A stretch of DNA of 64,000 nt from Clostridia bacterium. GTDB lineage: Bacteria; Bacillota; Clostridia; Oscillospirales; CAG-272. The notes below the pieces were generated by a model, which worked only from the letters and a program-made list of their open reading frames with translations, had not been told where the DNA came from and did not search any database. The stretch lies in assembly GCA_017410065.1 (NCBI GenBank), contig JAFQRL010000002.1, positions 1 through 64,000 of the forward strand, written 5' to 3'. The translations under genes were made by a program, and so were the position numbers. Shown piece by piece: positions 33,369 through 43,136 of this stretch (position 1 is its first letter; each line of letters starts with the position of its first letter).

Positions 33369-34853
33369 TCAGTCCTCAATTCTTCCGATAGCATAGCCCG
33401 AATACTCATTAAAGAAGCATTCGGTGGTCTTTTGCATATGTAGTCCAACCCTTGTGCCGTCGAAGCCTATTCTGATAAAGAGACCGCCAAGATGATTGCC
33501 TATCGCCTGAACCTTTATTCCAAAGGTTGAGCCGTCAAGCCAGGCAGCCGATACAGCACAGGGATGGCGGTATCCGGAAGGAGATTCACCAATTTTCATA
33601 TTGTCGTAGCCATCCTGGGGAAACTCCGTGAAAACATTTTCAAGAACACCGAATCCGAGCCGCTTTTCGCCCTGCTGATTTTCGTAAATAAACTCCCCTT
33701 TTTCAAAATCGAGCTTTATCCACTTTAATCCCATAGGATTTTCATTGAGGATCACGCGCTTGTTACTGATCGATCCCGCAATATCACTTGTGGGAGAGCC
33801 GCCTATGGAAACGAGCTTCAAGCCGTCTATATATTCAAGCAGCTTACCGTATGCGAGAGGATCCTCGGGGAGTGCGCCATCAAGCACCTCCTCGTCTATA
33901 AAATCGAAAAGCATATCGATGAAAACTGCGCGTGAGGGGTCGTTACCCTGTGTGTCAGCGGTGCAACATATAATTAAATCCTTTTGGGGAATCGATATCA
34001 TATATTGCATTCCCATTCCGTGGAATCCAAAGCCTTCGTATCTTTCGCGCCAGATCTGATAGCCGTAGCCGTATGAGCCGTGATTTTCATCGTTTCCGTT
34101 ATCGCAGCTTGAGCCGTGGCTTGATATTGCCGCTTCAAGATATCCCTTGTCCAGCAGCTGCTCACCATCCCATTTGCCTCCGCAGGTGATAAGCCTACCC
34201 ACTCTATAAAGATCCTCGGTCGTGCAAAGAAGTCCCGAATCTCCCCAGGAATACCCTGCCGCATCCTTGATGCAATCCGAGCTCCTTGAAAATCCTATCT
34301 TATCAAGAACACGGGCTTTTAAATAATCAAGGAAGCTTGTGCCTGTCAGTCTCTCAACGATAACGCAAAGAATATAGGAAGCCGGGCTATCGTAATAAAA
34401 CAAGGTCTGCTTCGGCTTGAACGGCTTGCTTTCAAAATAGTTACGTATCCTATCATAAAGCTTGAACTTTACCCAATGCTTTCCAGGCACGAGAACGTAA
34501 GGAGTTCTCATAGTGAGAAGATCGTAAACCGTTTCTTTTGAAAACTCCTCGGAAACGTCAAATTCCGAGCATTCGGGAAAATAATCTATCACCCTATCGG
34601 TAAGCATCAGCCGCCCCTCTGCAATAAGCGAACCTACCGCAAGGCTAACAAAGCTTTTGGTAACAGAGTTCATTCGATGCGGAGCTTCCTTGGAGAAGGG
34701 CTTCCAATATGCATTAAGAATTATATCATCCCCCTTAGCTATAAGCAAGGAATGGAGAGGAATCTTTTTTCTATCAGCCTTTTTAAGAAGCTTAAGCAAT
34801 GCAGCAGAGCTGACACCTCCGGATTCGGGAGTATATTTCATATCAGTTATCAT
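33369..34853 (-). CDS. Serine beta-lactamase-like hydrolase
   Basis: 494 aa. SVTK (about residues 62-65) is the SxxK catalytic motif of class C beta-lactamases and related esterases, and YDSP (about 150) matches the YxN/S position; the C-terminal ~150 residues are an additional beta-rich domain. No signal peptide. Members of this family in carbohydrate clusters often act as esterases; de-esterification of pectin fragments is a reasonable guess. I start at 34853 (GGGG about 8 nt upstream); the frame extends to 34907 without a better site. An antibiotic-resistance role is unlikely given the location and context. Confidence 0.82.
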   Translation of the reverse strand: MITDMKYTPESGGVSSAALLKLLKKADRKKIPLHSLLIAKGDDIILNAYWKPFSKEAPHRMNSVTKSFVSLAVGSLIAEGRLMLTDRVIDYFPECSEFDVSEEFSKETVYDLLTMRTPYVLVPGKHWVKFKLYDRIRNYFESKPFKPKQTLFYYDSPASYILCVIVERLTGTSFLDYLKARVLDKIGFSRSSDCIKDAAGYSWGDSGLLCTTEDLYRVGRLITCGGKWDGEQLLDKGYLEAAISSHGSSCDNGNDENHGSYGYGYQIWRERYEGFGFHGMGMQYMISIPQKDLIICCTADTQGNDPSRAVFIDMLFDFIDEEVLDGALPEDPLAYGKLLEYIDGLKLVSIGGSPTSDIAGSISNKRVILNENPMGLKWIKLDFEKGEFIYENQQGEKRLGFGVLENVFTEFPQDGYDNMKIGESPSGYRHPCAVSAAWLDGSTFGIKVQAIGNHLGGLFIRIGFDGTRVGLHMQKTTECFFNEYSGYAIGRIED

Positions 34854-34933
34854 AAGTTTACCCCGGATATAAGCATAAAGCGGTAAACCGAAGATGCAAA
34901 ATTGCACCTTCGGTAAATCGCCGATAAAATTGA

Positions 34934-36451
34934 TCAGTCGTTTCTATATACGCCGCCGCCAACGTACTTTTCCTCGGACGAAGATACGTTCGCACCAACA
35001 AGGGCGGGTATCTCCCTGAATCTCTGTCCAATATTTACGCCGTTGGAAACAAGAGTTCTCTGAAGCTCTCCGACGTCGATATCTCTGACCCTCTTGCCCG
35101 ACTTAACTGCGAGAGCGCAAGCGGTGCCTGCCGCCTCACCAAGTGCCATACAGCACATAACGAGTCGAGTTCCCGACTGACCGGGAATATCGGCAGAAAG
35201 GTTTCTACCTGCCGCAAGAACGTTTTCAAGTCTAACGGGAACAAGAGAACGGTAAGGAATATCATAGCAATACATTGCGCCCTGCGGAATCAGCTCCACC
35301 ATATTGACACGCTTCAAGCCGTCATCGGGAGGAAGCTGAGAACCCCAGCCCGCTCTGTTAGCGATATACGCATCGGTGCCGTCGGGAAGCTTACCCTTAA
35401 ACCATTTCATATTACCGGGTTCCTTGAAGCCGTGAAGATCAAAGCCGTGCTGGCTGATGGCTATAACGTCGTCAAACTTTCTTGCATAAGCAATATCAGA
35501 GCCTGTGAAAATATATTCACCAACGATCCTTCTCGATTCTCTGACACCGAGAAGCGAGCCTGTGTATGAAAGATATGATCTTTCAAATCCGGGAACGTTT
35601 TCACGAATGAATTTCGCAAGAATGACCGCCTGCTCTCTACCCTCGATATACATTCTGGTGAGATCGGCGTTATCGGTGGGATAGCAATTTCTTGAATGAG
35701 CGAAGCAAATGCTGACCTCATCCATTCCGCAATGCTCGGGGCGATCGGGGATATGCGTGAGCCAGTTCAGATGGTTATCTATTTCGTACGGAAGATTTCC
35801 CTTGGCAAGCTGCTCGGGAATGAATTTATACCACTTTGGGTCGTTTTTATTAAGATCGCTATTATAATAAGTGTCAAAATCTACTCCGCCCAAAACGAAT
35901 TCTAGTGAGCAGCCCATAGACATACCGTCCTCTTCTCTGCCCGTCATAGTCTCGCCGCCCGCAAAGTAAACAAGATCGGAGTCACCCGATGCATCAACGA
36001 AGGCTTTACCTAAAATCGCGTGCTTACCCTGCTTTGTGTGAACGATGATTCCCTTTACCTCATTGCCGTCTACTATCGTATCGATAAGAGGAGTTACCAA
36101 AAGCATTTCGCATCCGTATTTTTTAACAAGCCTATCGAAGGTAAGCTTGTGCTTTTCGGGATCGGAGTTTCTTGCTCTGAGTCCGTTGATCTTATCCATC
36201 TCGGTGAAAAATTCAGCACCAACGCCCGAAACAAAATCGAGAGGTATATTAACTATACCCATAGTTGCAATACCGCCAAGAGCGGAAGTATTTTCAACGA
36301 TTATAGTTTTTGCACCGCCCTTTGCCGCCGCGATTGCCGCACCTGTGCCTGCCATACCGCCGCCAACTACGACTACGTCGTACTCTCCGTAAACAGGAAT
36401 AGACTCTGCACCCGTGCAGATCCTGCCGTCTTTAAAATCATAGCTTATCAT
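34934..36451 (-). CDS. FAD-dependent oxidoreductase
   Basis: 505 aa. The dinucleotide-binding motif VVVGGGMAGTGAAIAAAKGG is at about residues 27-46, followed by TIIVEN and the family's NTSALGGIATMG. The C-terminal VLAAGRNLSADIPGQSGTRLV is the second FAD contact. It belongs to the FAD_oxidored group, whose substrates are usually unknown. The start overlaps the ferredoxin stop as ATGA, so the two are coupled; the ferredoxin is the likely electron carrier. Within this cluster it may oxidise or reduce a sugar-acid derivative, but that is inference. Confidence 0.85.
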   Translation of the reverse strand: MISYDFKDGRICTGAESIPVYGEYDVVVVGGGMAGTGAAIAAAKGGAKTIIVENTSALGGIATMGIVNIPLDFVSGVGAEFFTEMDKINGLRARNSDPEKHKLTFDRLVKKYGCEMLLVTPLIDTIVDGNEVKGIIVHTKQGKHAILGKAFVDASGDSDLVYFAGGETMTGREEDGMSMGCSLEFVLGGVDFDTYYNSDLNKNDPKWYKFIPEQLAKGNLPYEIDNHLNWLTHIPDRPEHCGMDEVSICFAHSRNCYPTDNADLTRMYIEGREQAVILAKFIRENVPGFERSYLSYTGSLLGVRESRRIVGEYIFTGSDIAYARKFDDVIAISQHGFDLHGFKEPGNMKWFKGKLPDGTDAYIANRAGWGSQLPPDDGLKRVNMVELIPQGAMYCYDIPYRSLVPVRLENVLAAGRNLSADIPGQSGTRLVMCCMALGEAAGTACALAVKSGKRVRDIDVGELQRTLVSNGVNIGQRFREIPALVGANVSSSEEKYVGGGVYRND

Positions 36452-36651
36452 ATATTTTCTCCCTTCTGTTCTTCAACCTTAACTATCGCGCCTGTCTGGC
36501 AATTTCTGAAGCAGCTGCCGCACCCGACGCATTTATCCTGATCAATGACTGTGGATACGTCCTCCCTGATGCTGATTGCACCGAAGTTACATTCATAAAC
36601 GCACATAAGGCAGAGAACGCAACCGCCGCTTACCTTGTATTTTATGCTCAT
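36448..36651 (-). CDS. Small 2[4Fe-4S] ferredoxin
   Basis: 67 aa with two cysteine motifs, CVLCLMCVYEC and CVGCGSCFRNC, each CxxCxxCxxxC, matching a bacterial-type two-cluster ferredoxin. GGGAGG lies 8 nt before the ATG. First gene of the cluster, overlapping the oxidoreductase by 4 nt. Confidence 0.92.
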   Translation of the reverse strand: MSIKYKVSGGCVLCLMCVYECNFGAISIREDVSTVIDQDKCVGCGSCFRNCQTGAIVKVEEQKGENI

Positions 36652-36678
36652 ATAAAACCTCCCGTTTTTTATACTTCT

Positions 36679-36708
36679 ATTGTATCATCAAGCAGTCCTT
36701 TTTGTAAA
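36679..36708 (-). promoter_or_regulatory. Promoter of the ferredoxin-oxidoreductase-hydrolase-GH28 operon
   Basis: Minus strand TTTACA (36703-36708), 18-nt spacer, TACAAT (36679-36684). The weaker match fits an activator-dependent promoter; the divergent AraC protein is the obvious candidate. Confidence 0.55.
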
Positions 36709-36750
36709 TGATAAAAATTCGCATATTTTTGAACGATACTATCATTTCAC

Positions 36751-36779
36751 TTGACAACTCGGAGCATTTTTGCTATACT
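36751..36779 (+). promoter_or_regulatory. Promoter of the AraC-type regulator
   Basis: TTGACA (36751-36756), 17-nt spacer, TATACT (36774-36779). Confidence 0.75.
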
Positions 36780-36799
36780 TGATAAAAGGAGGGCAAAAT

Positions 36800-37612
36800 A
36801 TGAAAACTGTTGAATTTGGAAAGCTACACGCAGATGAAATATCTTTTTCGGGTATATCGGTTATAAGGCAGACCAACCCTTGGTCTGTGTGCTCCCATCC
36901 CGATGGGCGAGTCTTCAACGGCTTCTTGCTTCTTATGAGCGGCGAATGTATATATACCTGCGACGGAGAAAGCATCGATCTTTCTGCGGGCGGTCTGATC
37001 TATCTTCCAAAGGGCGCGAGGCATTCGGTGTCTGCACCTGAAAGATCGCTTGATTTTTACAGGATCAACTTCACGGCAAAGGACGCCGCCACAGGAGAAG
37101 AAATAATATTTTCAAAAAGACCGAAGCTTATCTCTGATTCAAGCTCAAGATCGATAGCCGATATATGTGAAGAAATGCGATCCGCCACACTCACCGAGGA
37201 TAGCGGCTTCAAAAGCCACTCGCTCCTTTCAAAGCTGCTTGATTTTTCCATCAAAGCAGGCTCCGAAAAATATCCGCAAAGGATATCTTGTGCCATCGAA
37301 TATATCAACGAGCATTACACAGAGGACGTCTCTATATCAAAGCTGGCGGAGCTGTCCTTCATAAGCGAGCCACATCTCTTCAGATTATTTAAAAAAGAGC
37401 TCGGAGTCTCCCCTATCGAATATAAAAACGAGCTTCGAATCAAAAAAGCCGAAAGTCTTTTATGCGATCCCGAATGCTCGGTTGGTGAAATATCACTTCT
37501 TCTCGGATTTGAAAACGCCTGTTATTTCAGCCGAATTTTCAAGAAGCTTCGCGGTATATCCCCGATAAAATACCGTGCTCTTGCAAACCGGACTATAGGT
37601 AAGGAGCAATGA
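36800..37612 (+). CDS. AraC-family transcriptional regulator
   Basis: 270 aa. The N-terminal ~140 residues form a cupin-like sensor (YTCDGESIDLSAGGLIYLPKG). Two helix-turn-helix units follow at about 170-265 (SISKLAELSFISEPHLFRLF and VGEISLLLGFENACYFSRIF). AAGGAGG precedes the ATG at 36800; the longer frame to 36770 overlaps the promoter. It is divergent from the GH28 operon and probably switches it on in response to a sugar-acid ligand. Confidence 0.9.
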   Translation: MKTVEFGKLHADEISFSGISVIRQTNPWSVCSHPDGRVFNGFLLLMSGECIYTCDGESIDLSAGGLIYLPKGARHSVSAPERSLDFYRINFTAKDAATGEEIIFSKRPKLISDSSSRSIADICEEMRSATLTEDSGFKSHSLLSKLLDFSIKAGSEKYPQRISCAIEYINEHYTEDVSISKLAELSFISEPHLFRLFKKELGVSPIEYKNELRIKKAESLLCDPECSVGEISLLLGFENACYFSRIFKKLRGISPIKYRALANRTIGKEQ

Positions 37613-37735
37613 TCCATCAGCGCCTAACGTAGCTTTTGAATACCGACCGCATTATCAAAAATAACAAAAATCAGTATAAATCCCCTTTATTTACAAATAC
37701 TAACATCACACCTTAAATAAAGGAGTTTTATATAA

Positions 37736-38290
37736 ATGAAAGCAACAGGAATAGTTCGTAGGATAGACGATCTCGGCAGAGTAGTTATTCCTAAGGAGAT
37801 CAGAAGAACTATGCGTATCCGCGAGGGCGATCCTTTGGAGATATACACAGACCGTGAGGGAGAGGTAATATTTAAGAAATATTCCCCCATTGGAGAGATG
37901 CAGGGCTTTGCAACAGAATATGCTGAGGCTCTCCAGAAAACCTCCGCCTCTCCCATATTTATTTGCGACAGAGACGCTGTTATTGCCGTTTCGGGCGCAT
38001 CGAAAAGGGATTATCTTGATAGGAAGATCTCAAGAGGACTTGAGGAGATAGTCGAATCAAGATCGCTCTACGTCAGGGGCCAGGGAAAGGAGCCGATAGC
38101 TGTGATAAACGACGGCGGCTCTCATTACGTCAATTGCGCAATGCCTATACTGAGCGAGGGGGACATCGTCGGATGTGTTGTGTCCGCTTGGCAATACGAC
38201 GTTTCAACCAGCGATAAGATCTCAGACGATATTGAATCAAAGCTCATTCAGACCGCGGGGATGTTTCTTGGCAAGCAAATGGAAAACTGA
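37736..38290 (+). CDS. spoVT: Stage V sporulation protein T
   Basis: 184 aa (Bacillus SpoVT has 178). The N-terminal AbrB-type DNA-binding swapped hairpin reads ATGIVRRIDDLGRVVIPKEI with RIREGDPLEIYTDREGEVI; the remainder is a GAF-like domain. In Bacillus it modulates sigma-G genes in the forespore. AAAGGAG lies 9 nt before the ATG. Its presence supports a sporulating lineage. Confidence 0.95.
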   Translation: MKATGIVRRIDDLGRVVIPKEIRRTMRIREGDPLEIYTDREGEVIFKKYSPIGEMQGFATEYAEALQKTSASPIFICDRDAVIAVSGASKRDYLDRKISRGLEEIVESRSLYVRGQGKEPIAVINDGGSHYVNCAMPILSEGDIVGCVVSAWQYDVSTSDKISDDIESKLIQTAGMFLGKQMEN

Positions 38291-38329
38291 CCGTCATAAA
38301 TTCGTTTTTTCTCTTATAAATATCAAAAA

Positions 38330-38383
38330 GGGCGCACCGAAAATTTGGTGCGCCCCGATCTCTGCTCCCGCAAGGGAGCTTTT
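38330..38383. terminator. Double terminator between spoVT and the 163-aa gene
   Basis: GGGCGCACC/GGTGCGCCC (38330-38338, 38347-38355) with TTTTT on the minus side, and GCTCCC-GCAA-GGGAGC-TTTT (38364-38383) on the plus side. Each suits one of the convergent transcripts. Confidence 0.85.
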
Positions 38384-38408
38384 ATTATGCTTTTGAAGTC
38401 TTTGGCGA

Positions 38409-38900
38409 TCATTGATTTGATCTGCGCCTCGGATTCTTTTGAGCATAGGTTATCTTCAGCGCCCTGAAAATATATCTTTTGATAATTCCCTGCTTCTTGA
38501 ATTCATCCTTAAACATAATAAGGCTGAAAATAGCAAGTAAAATAGGAACAACGTTTATTCCGCCCAGCCTGAAGCATTGGATCACAAGTAAAACGATCAG
38601 AGCAAGTATTATAAGGTGATAAATTGGCGCCGTAACTATTATTCCGCGTACGGTCGTTACACCGTCCTTTTCCTTAACGGTGCCCTTGAAATACGTGCCC
38701 TCAAGAAATCCGTAATCCTTGGATGGGCCGTCGATCATCTGGCATCTCATTTTAATCGAATTACCACGTTCCTTAACGGTAATATTGGGCTTGCCCTTTG
38801 GGCTCTGAAAATTCTCCTCGGCAACGACCCGATTCGAATCCTTAAACACGGACATTACCTCATCACGGGTAGCGCCGATCTTATAATTAATGAATTTCAT
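38409..38900 (-). CDS. Putative membrane protein, 163 aa
   Basis: The N-terminal ~90 residues are soluble and beta-rich; two hydrophobic helices follow around 92-110 and 114-130 (LIILALIVLLVIQCF, VVPILLAIFSLIMF); the C-terminus is basic. No family recognised. It lies four bases after mutS2 and is the last gene of the long operon. Confidence 0.75.
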   Translation of the reverse strand: MKFINYKIGATRDEVMSVFKDSNRVVAEENFQSPKGKPNITVKERGNSIKMRCQMIDGPSKDYGFLEGTYFKGTVKEKDGVTTVRGIIVTAPIYHLIILALIVLLVIQCFRLGGINVVPILLAIFSLIMFKDEFKKQGIIKRYIFRALKITYAQKNPRRRSNQ

Positions 38901-38904
38901 CCGA

Positions 38905-41304
38905 TCATCCGAGCGTCACTACCGTAACACCCGCATCTCCTTCCCCATATTCTCCGTGGCGATATGCCTTGATCCTTTTATCGGTTTTAAAATACTTCCA
39001 AAGTGCAGCCTTAAGTGCACCTGTTCCCTTGCCGTGAATGATACGTACGGTAGGAATATTTGCAAGCACCGCATCGTCAAGATATTTGTCAACGACAAAC
39101 CAAGCATCGTCTCCTATCATTCCTCGTACGTCGATCTCCGAACGGAATGAGGAAACAACGGTCTTCTTGACCTTGCCCTCGTTGACAACAGGTCGGCTCT
39201 CGCCCGACGTATATTTCACCTTGCCGTCAAGAAGCCTGAGCTTGTCCTCCGAAACCTTAGTTTTAAGAATTCCCGCAGTCACAGAGATCATACCCTTTTT
39301 ATCCGCAAGAGCCGTTACAACGCCTTCCCGTGATACTGTGGTAACAAACACGCGATCTCCTACCTTAAGAGGTCTTGGAAGCTTATAGTCTTCCTCAAGA
39401 GAAATGTCCCTGATATCTATGCCGCTCATCAAGCTCTCGCTCTCGCGCATACGCTTTCTCATTTCCTCGCGAGCAGAGTTCATCATTTCATTGCGGCGAT
39501 CCTTGTCCTCTTGCTTTCTCAACTCCTCAAGCTGACGGAATATAAACTCACTTGATGCCCTTGCGCTATCAAGTATCTGCCTGGCTTTAAGTGTCTGTTT
39601 TGCGATTTCTTCCTCACTTTTAGCGATTTTTCTTTTAAGCTCGGCTTCTGCCTTCAGTTTAAATGTCTCGTATTCCGCGCGCATCCTTTCTGCTGTTGCG
39701 CGTTCCTTTTCCATCTCTATTCGGTTTGTATCAAGCCTTTCGATAACGTCCTCAAATCGCTTATTATCCCTTTCGATAAGCTTGCCTGCTCTGGCAATAA
39801 TATCGGGAGATATTCCAAGCTTTTCGGAAATTGCAAATGCATTTGATTTTCCGGGTGTACCAACGATAAGACGGTAGGTCGGGCGGAGGGTCTCAATATC
39901 AAATTCGCAAGATGCGTTCTGTACGCCATCCGTCTCCAGCGCATACGCCTTAAGCTCTGCATAGTGGGTTGTGGCAGCCGTACAAGCGCCGCGCTCCGCC
40001 GTGTTTTCAAGTATTGCAATAGCAAGAGCCGCGCCCTCGATAGGATCTGTTCCCGAGCCAAGCTCATCAAACAAAACGAGAGATCCCGATCCAACGTTTT
40101 TTAAGATAGAGGATACGTTTACCATATGGGATGAGAAAGTGGAAAGCGACGCCTCAATGCTCTGCTCGTCTCCGATATCGACAAGCACCTCGTTGAATAT
40201 TCCCATAACAGATCCCTCGGCAAGTGGCACCTGAAGACCCGACTGCATCATCAGTGCAAAAAGTCCCATAGTTTTAAGCGTGACTGTCTTTCCGCCTGTG
40301 TTCGGACCTGTTATAATAAGAGTTTTATGCTCTCCGCCGATAGCAACGTCGATGGGCACAACCTTTTCCCTGTCTATGAGAGGGTGCCTTGCTCGCTTAA
40401 GCTCAAGCATAGGCTCTTTGATAATACGTGGTTTTTCCGCCCTCATCTGCATTGCAAGGGAGGCGCAAGCATAATAGAAGGAAATGTCGGTTATATTTCT
40501 GTAATTGAGGGTTATCAAGGATGACGACTCGGCGCACTCTGCGGATAGTGCCGCAAGAATTCTCTCGATCTCGTGCTCCTCCATTGCCGTAAGGCTTTTA
40601 AGCTCATTATTAGCATCAACAACAGCCATAGGCTCAATAAAAAGCGTTGCTCCCGAGGAGGAGGTATCGTGCACCAAGCCCTGCATTTCATTTTTATATT
40701 CCGCTTTGACGGGTACAACGTACCTGCCGTTACGCATTGTAACGATGTTTTCCTGGAGATATTTAAGTCTTTGACCGCCAACGTAGCCTTGAAGAGTATC
40801 CTTGATCTTATTGTTTGTAATTCTTATCTTACGGCGAATTTCTGCAAGTTCGGGGCTGGCTTCGTCAGCTATCAGCTCCTCCGAAATTATAGATCTTTTT
40901 ATCTTCTCCTCAAGAGGTCTGTTTGGAAGAAGCCTTGCAAAGACCTCATCAAGTGCTGTCTCAAAGGGCTTATCCGCATTTATATAATCAAGCATCATTC
41001 TTGCAGACCCGAGAAGCGAGGCTATCTCCAAAAGCTCCTTCGGTGAAAGGATCGCGCCCTTATAGGCTCTCTCCGCCGCAGATACGACTCTTTCGTCCGC
41101 AGAGAAAGAGGGATACCCCTTGGCATTGATAAGTCTTTTTGCATCATCGGTCATTTGCTGACGCTTGATGATCAGATCGTAATCATCCGTCGGCGTAAGA
41201 GACGCGGCGCGAGCCTTTGCCCCCTCCGTGGACGCACATTCGATCAGCATAGCAACTATTTTATCATATTCAAGTGTCAGAAGTGTCTTTGCTGAAAAAA
41301 GCAT
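38905..41304 (-). CDS. mutS2: Endonuclease MutS2 (RqcU)
   Basis: 799 aa, normal length. The ATPase has Walker A TGPNTGGKT (about residues 334-342) and VLFDELGSGTDP; a long coiled coil follows (about 510-620) and the C-terminal Smr domain contains DVRGM and HGKGTGALK (about 725-799). The MutL/mismatch domains of MutS are absent, as expected. It is linked to recombination suppression and, in Bacillus, to ribosome collision rescue. Start at 41304 with AAAGG 8 nt upstream. A 140-nt hairpin-containing gap separates it from recO. Confidence 0.95.
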   Translation of the reverse strand: MLFSAKTLLTLEYDKIVAMLIECASTEGAKARAASLTPTDDYDLIIKRQQMTDDAKRLINAKGYPSFSADERVVSAAERAYKGAILSPKELLEIASLLGSARMMLDYINADKPFETALDEVFARLLPNRPLEEKIKRSIISEELIADEASPELAEIRRKIRITNNKIKDTLQGYVGGQRLKYLQENIVTMRNGRYVVPVKAEYKNEMQGLVHDTSSSGATLFIEPMAVVDANNELKSLTAMEEHEIERILAALSAECAESSSLITLNYRNITDISFYYACASLAMQMRAEKPRIIKEPMLELKRARHPLIDREKVVPIDVAIGGEHKTLIITGPNTGGKTVTLKTMGLFALMMQSGLQVPLAEGSVMGIFNEVLVDIGDEQSIEASLSTFSSHMVNVSSILKNVGSGSLVLFDELGSGTDPIEGAALAIAILENTAERGACTAATTHYAELKAYALETDGVQNASCEFDIETLRPTYRLIVGTPGKSNAFAISEKLGISPDIIARAGKLIERDNKRFEDVIERLDTNRIEMEKERATAERMRAEYETFKLKAEAELKRKIAKSEEEIAKQTLKARQILDSARASSEFIFRQLEELRKQEDKDRRNEMMNSAREEMRKRMRESESLMSGIDIRDISLEEDYKLPRPLKVGDRVFVTTVSREGVVTALADKKGMISVTAGILKTKVSEDKLRLLDGKVKYTSGESRPVVNEGKVKKTVVSSFRSEIDVRGMIGDDAWFVVDKYLDDAVLANIPTVRIIHGKGTGALKAALWKYFKTDKRIKAYRHGEYGEGDAGVTVVTLG

Positions 41305-41445
41305 ATTGGTAGCCTTTCTATAAATTATACTCCTTGCGAGTTTCGCCTCCTCCGAGGCGGTGCTGCGCACTTCGTTTTGCTTTGCAACACAGTTGCTTTC
41401 GCACGTTGTCGAAAGCAACTACACATAGATTATACCGTTTCGCCG
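41305..41445 (-). other. Hairpin-containing gap between recO and mutS2
   Basis: Perfect 11-bp inverted repeat AGTTGCTTTCG/CGAAAGCAACT (41391-41401, 41410-41420) and a short GC-rich hairpin near 41344-41358. No T tract follows on the minus strand, so it may be an RNA processing or regulatory structure rather than a terminator. A TATAAT-like sequence occurs on either side, so mutS2 may have its own promoter. Confidence 0.4.
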
Positions 41446-42222
41446 TCAGCGCTTGACGCTATTATAAAAATCAAGGCTTCTGAAGGTGTGACCGAGCTGA
41501 TTTAGGATATATTCCTCCGCCGCTCTTGAAAATAAATGCATATCCTCATCGGAAATATTAAAGGAGAATATGCGCTCCACGGGGGCGTATATTGAATATT
41601 CAATAGCCACCTTCGCTCCGGGAGATAGTATGCAGGTTATATGGCTTTCGTGAGGATCGGGATGCTCATATCCTGCCTCTGCAAGCTTTTCCTTGCAGCT
41701 ATAACAGGTAACGATACCGCCCATTATATCAAAAAAGAAGTCTCCCTCTCTCGTTCCACATTCGTGGCAGGCGATAACGTCGGGCATAAAGCCGATGATC
41801 GATGCGCATCTTATCTCAAACGCCGCCTTTATCTTCGCCAGCTCATACCTTCCCGAGCCGATAGCATACAAGGAATTAAGAGAGAGCCTCAAAAGCTCGC
41901 GTTCCGCCTCCTCAACCGTAACATCCGAGAGGACCTCGCAAATATAAGTTGCAAGAGCAAGCCCTTCGATGCTTCCGCGAAGTGCAAAAAAGCTCTCGAT
42001 AAGCTCAGCTTCCTTGATCCAAAGCTTGTCCCCCTGACCGTATAACACGAAGCTTCCGTAGCAAAATTGCATAGTTGAGGAAAGCTTTCTGCTTTTATGA
42101 GAACGCGCACCGCGGGCAAGTGCCGTCAGCACGCCCTTTTCCTCTGTGAATATTGTAACGAGCCTGTCGGTTTCCTTAATATCAACCGTTCTTATAACGA
42201 GCCCCTTAACCTCTGTGAGCAT
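41446..42222 (-). CDS. recO: DNA repair protein RecO
   Basis: 258 aa. The N-terminal OB fold starts with GLVIRTVDIKETDRLVTIFT; a zinc-binding motif is visible as CHECG and CYSC (about residues 150-180). It loads RecA on single-stranded DNA with RecR in the RecF pathway. Its ATG overlaps the era stop as TAATG. Confidence 0.94.
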   Translation of the reverse strand: MLTEVKGLVIRTVDIKETDRLVTIFTEEKGVLTALARGARSHKSRKLSSTMQFCYGSFVLYGQGDKLWIKEAELIESFFALRGSIEGLALATYICEVLSDVTVEEAERELLRLSLNSLYAIGSGRYELAKIKAAFEIRCASIIGFMPDVIACHECGTREGDFFFDIMGGIVTCYSCKEKLAEAGYEHPDPHESHITCILSPGAKVAIEYSIYAPVERIFSFNISDEDMHLFSRAAEEYILNQLGHTFRSLDFYNSVKR

Positions 42223-43109
42223 TATTCCTCTTCCTTATAGCCGAAATTGGATATATTAAAGTCGCTATCCCTCCAGTTTTCCTTAACCCTTACGTAAAGA
42301 TCAAGGAACACCTTTGCGTCAAGCATTTTCTCAAGGTCCTCTCTAGCATAGGTTCCGATGCGCTTGATCGTTGCCGCGCCCTTACCTATGATGATTCCCT
42401 TGTGAGATGCCTTCTCACAGTAAATTTCAGCTCTTATAGACACCGTGCCGCGCTTTTCCTTCCATTCCTCAATGGTAACGGCGGTGCCGTGAGGTATCTC
42501 CTCGTCAAGCGAACGCAGAAGCTTTTCGCGGATTATTTCAGCCGCAACCTGCTTTTCGGGCTGATCGGTTGCAATATCCTCGGGGAAGAACCACTCGCTC
42601 TCGCGAAGAAGCTTTTCACATTCGGAAAGAACCGTGTCTACTCCCTTTCCGCTCTTTGCCGCAACGGGAATTATCGCCTCAAAGTCATACGCCCCTGCAT
42701 AAGACGCAATGGTTCTTGCGATATTTTCCTTTCGGACAGTATCTATTTTGTTTATTACGAGAATAGCGCGAATCCCCTCCGACTTAAATTTAGAGATTAT
42801 CTGCGCCTCAATGTCGCCCACCTCCTCGCGCGCCTCTGTGACAAGTATCGCGCTGTCAACGCCGCTTAAGGTCTGCGCCGTGGTCTTTACCATAAAGTCG
42901 CCAAGCTTTGTTCTGGGCTTATGTATACCGGGGGTATCAAGGAAAATATACTGATCCTCGCCAACCGTATGAATACCCGTAATTCTGTTTCTTGTGGTTT
43001 GCGGCTTTTTCGATACTATGGCAACCTTTTCTCCGAGTATTGAATTAAGGAGCGTGGATTTGCCCACGTTGGGTCTACCGACTATTGCAATAAATGCAGT
43101 TCTTTTCAT
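42222..43109 (-). CDS. era: GTPase Era
   Basis: 295 aa. G1 GRPNVGKST (about 11-19), G3 DTPGIH, G4 NKID, then a C-terminal KH domain with GIIIGKGAATIKRIG. It binds the 3' end of 16S rRNA and supports 30S maturation. Gene order phoH-ybeY-era-recO groups three ribosome/RNA maturation genes. Confidence 0.97.
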   Translation of the reverse strand: MKRTAFIAIVGRPNVGKSTLLNSILGEKVAIVSKKPQTTRNRITGIHTVGEDQYIFLDTPGIHKPRTKLGDFMVKTTAQTLSGVDSAILVTEAREEVGDIEAQIISKFKSEGIRAILVINKIDTVRKENIARTIASYAGAYDFEAIIPVAAKSGKGVDTVLSECEKLLRESEWFFPEDIATDQPEKQVAAEIIREKLLRSLDEEIPHGTAVTIEEWKEKRGTVSIRAEIYCEKASHKGIIIGKGAATIKRIGTYAREDLEKMLDAKVFLDLYVRVKENWRDSDFNISNFGYKEEE

Positions 43110-43136
43110 CAGTCCTGTCTCTTTCGTTATGAATTC

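Noticed and set aside
33369..34853. Antibiotic-resistance beta-lactamase
   Set aside because: It has SxxK but no signal peptide, and lies inside a sugar-degradation cluster; an esterase-like role fits better.
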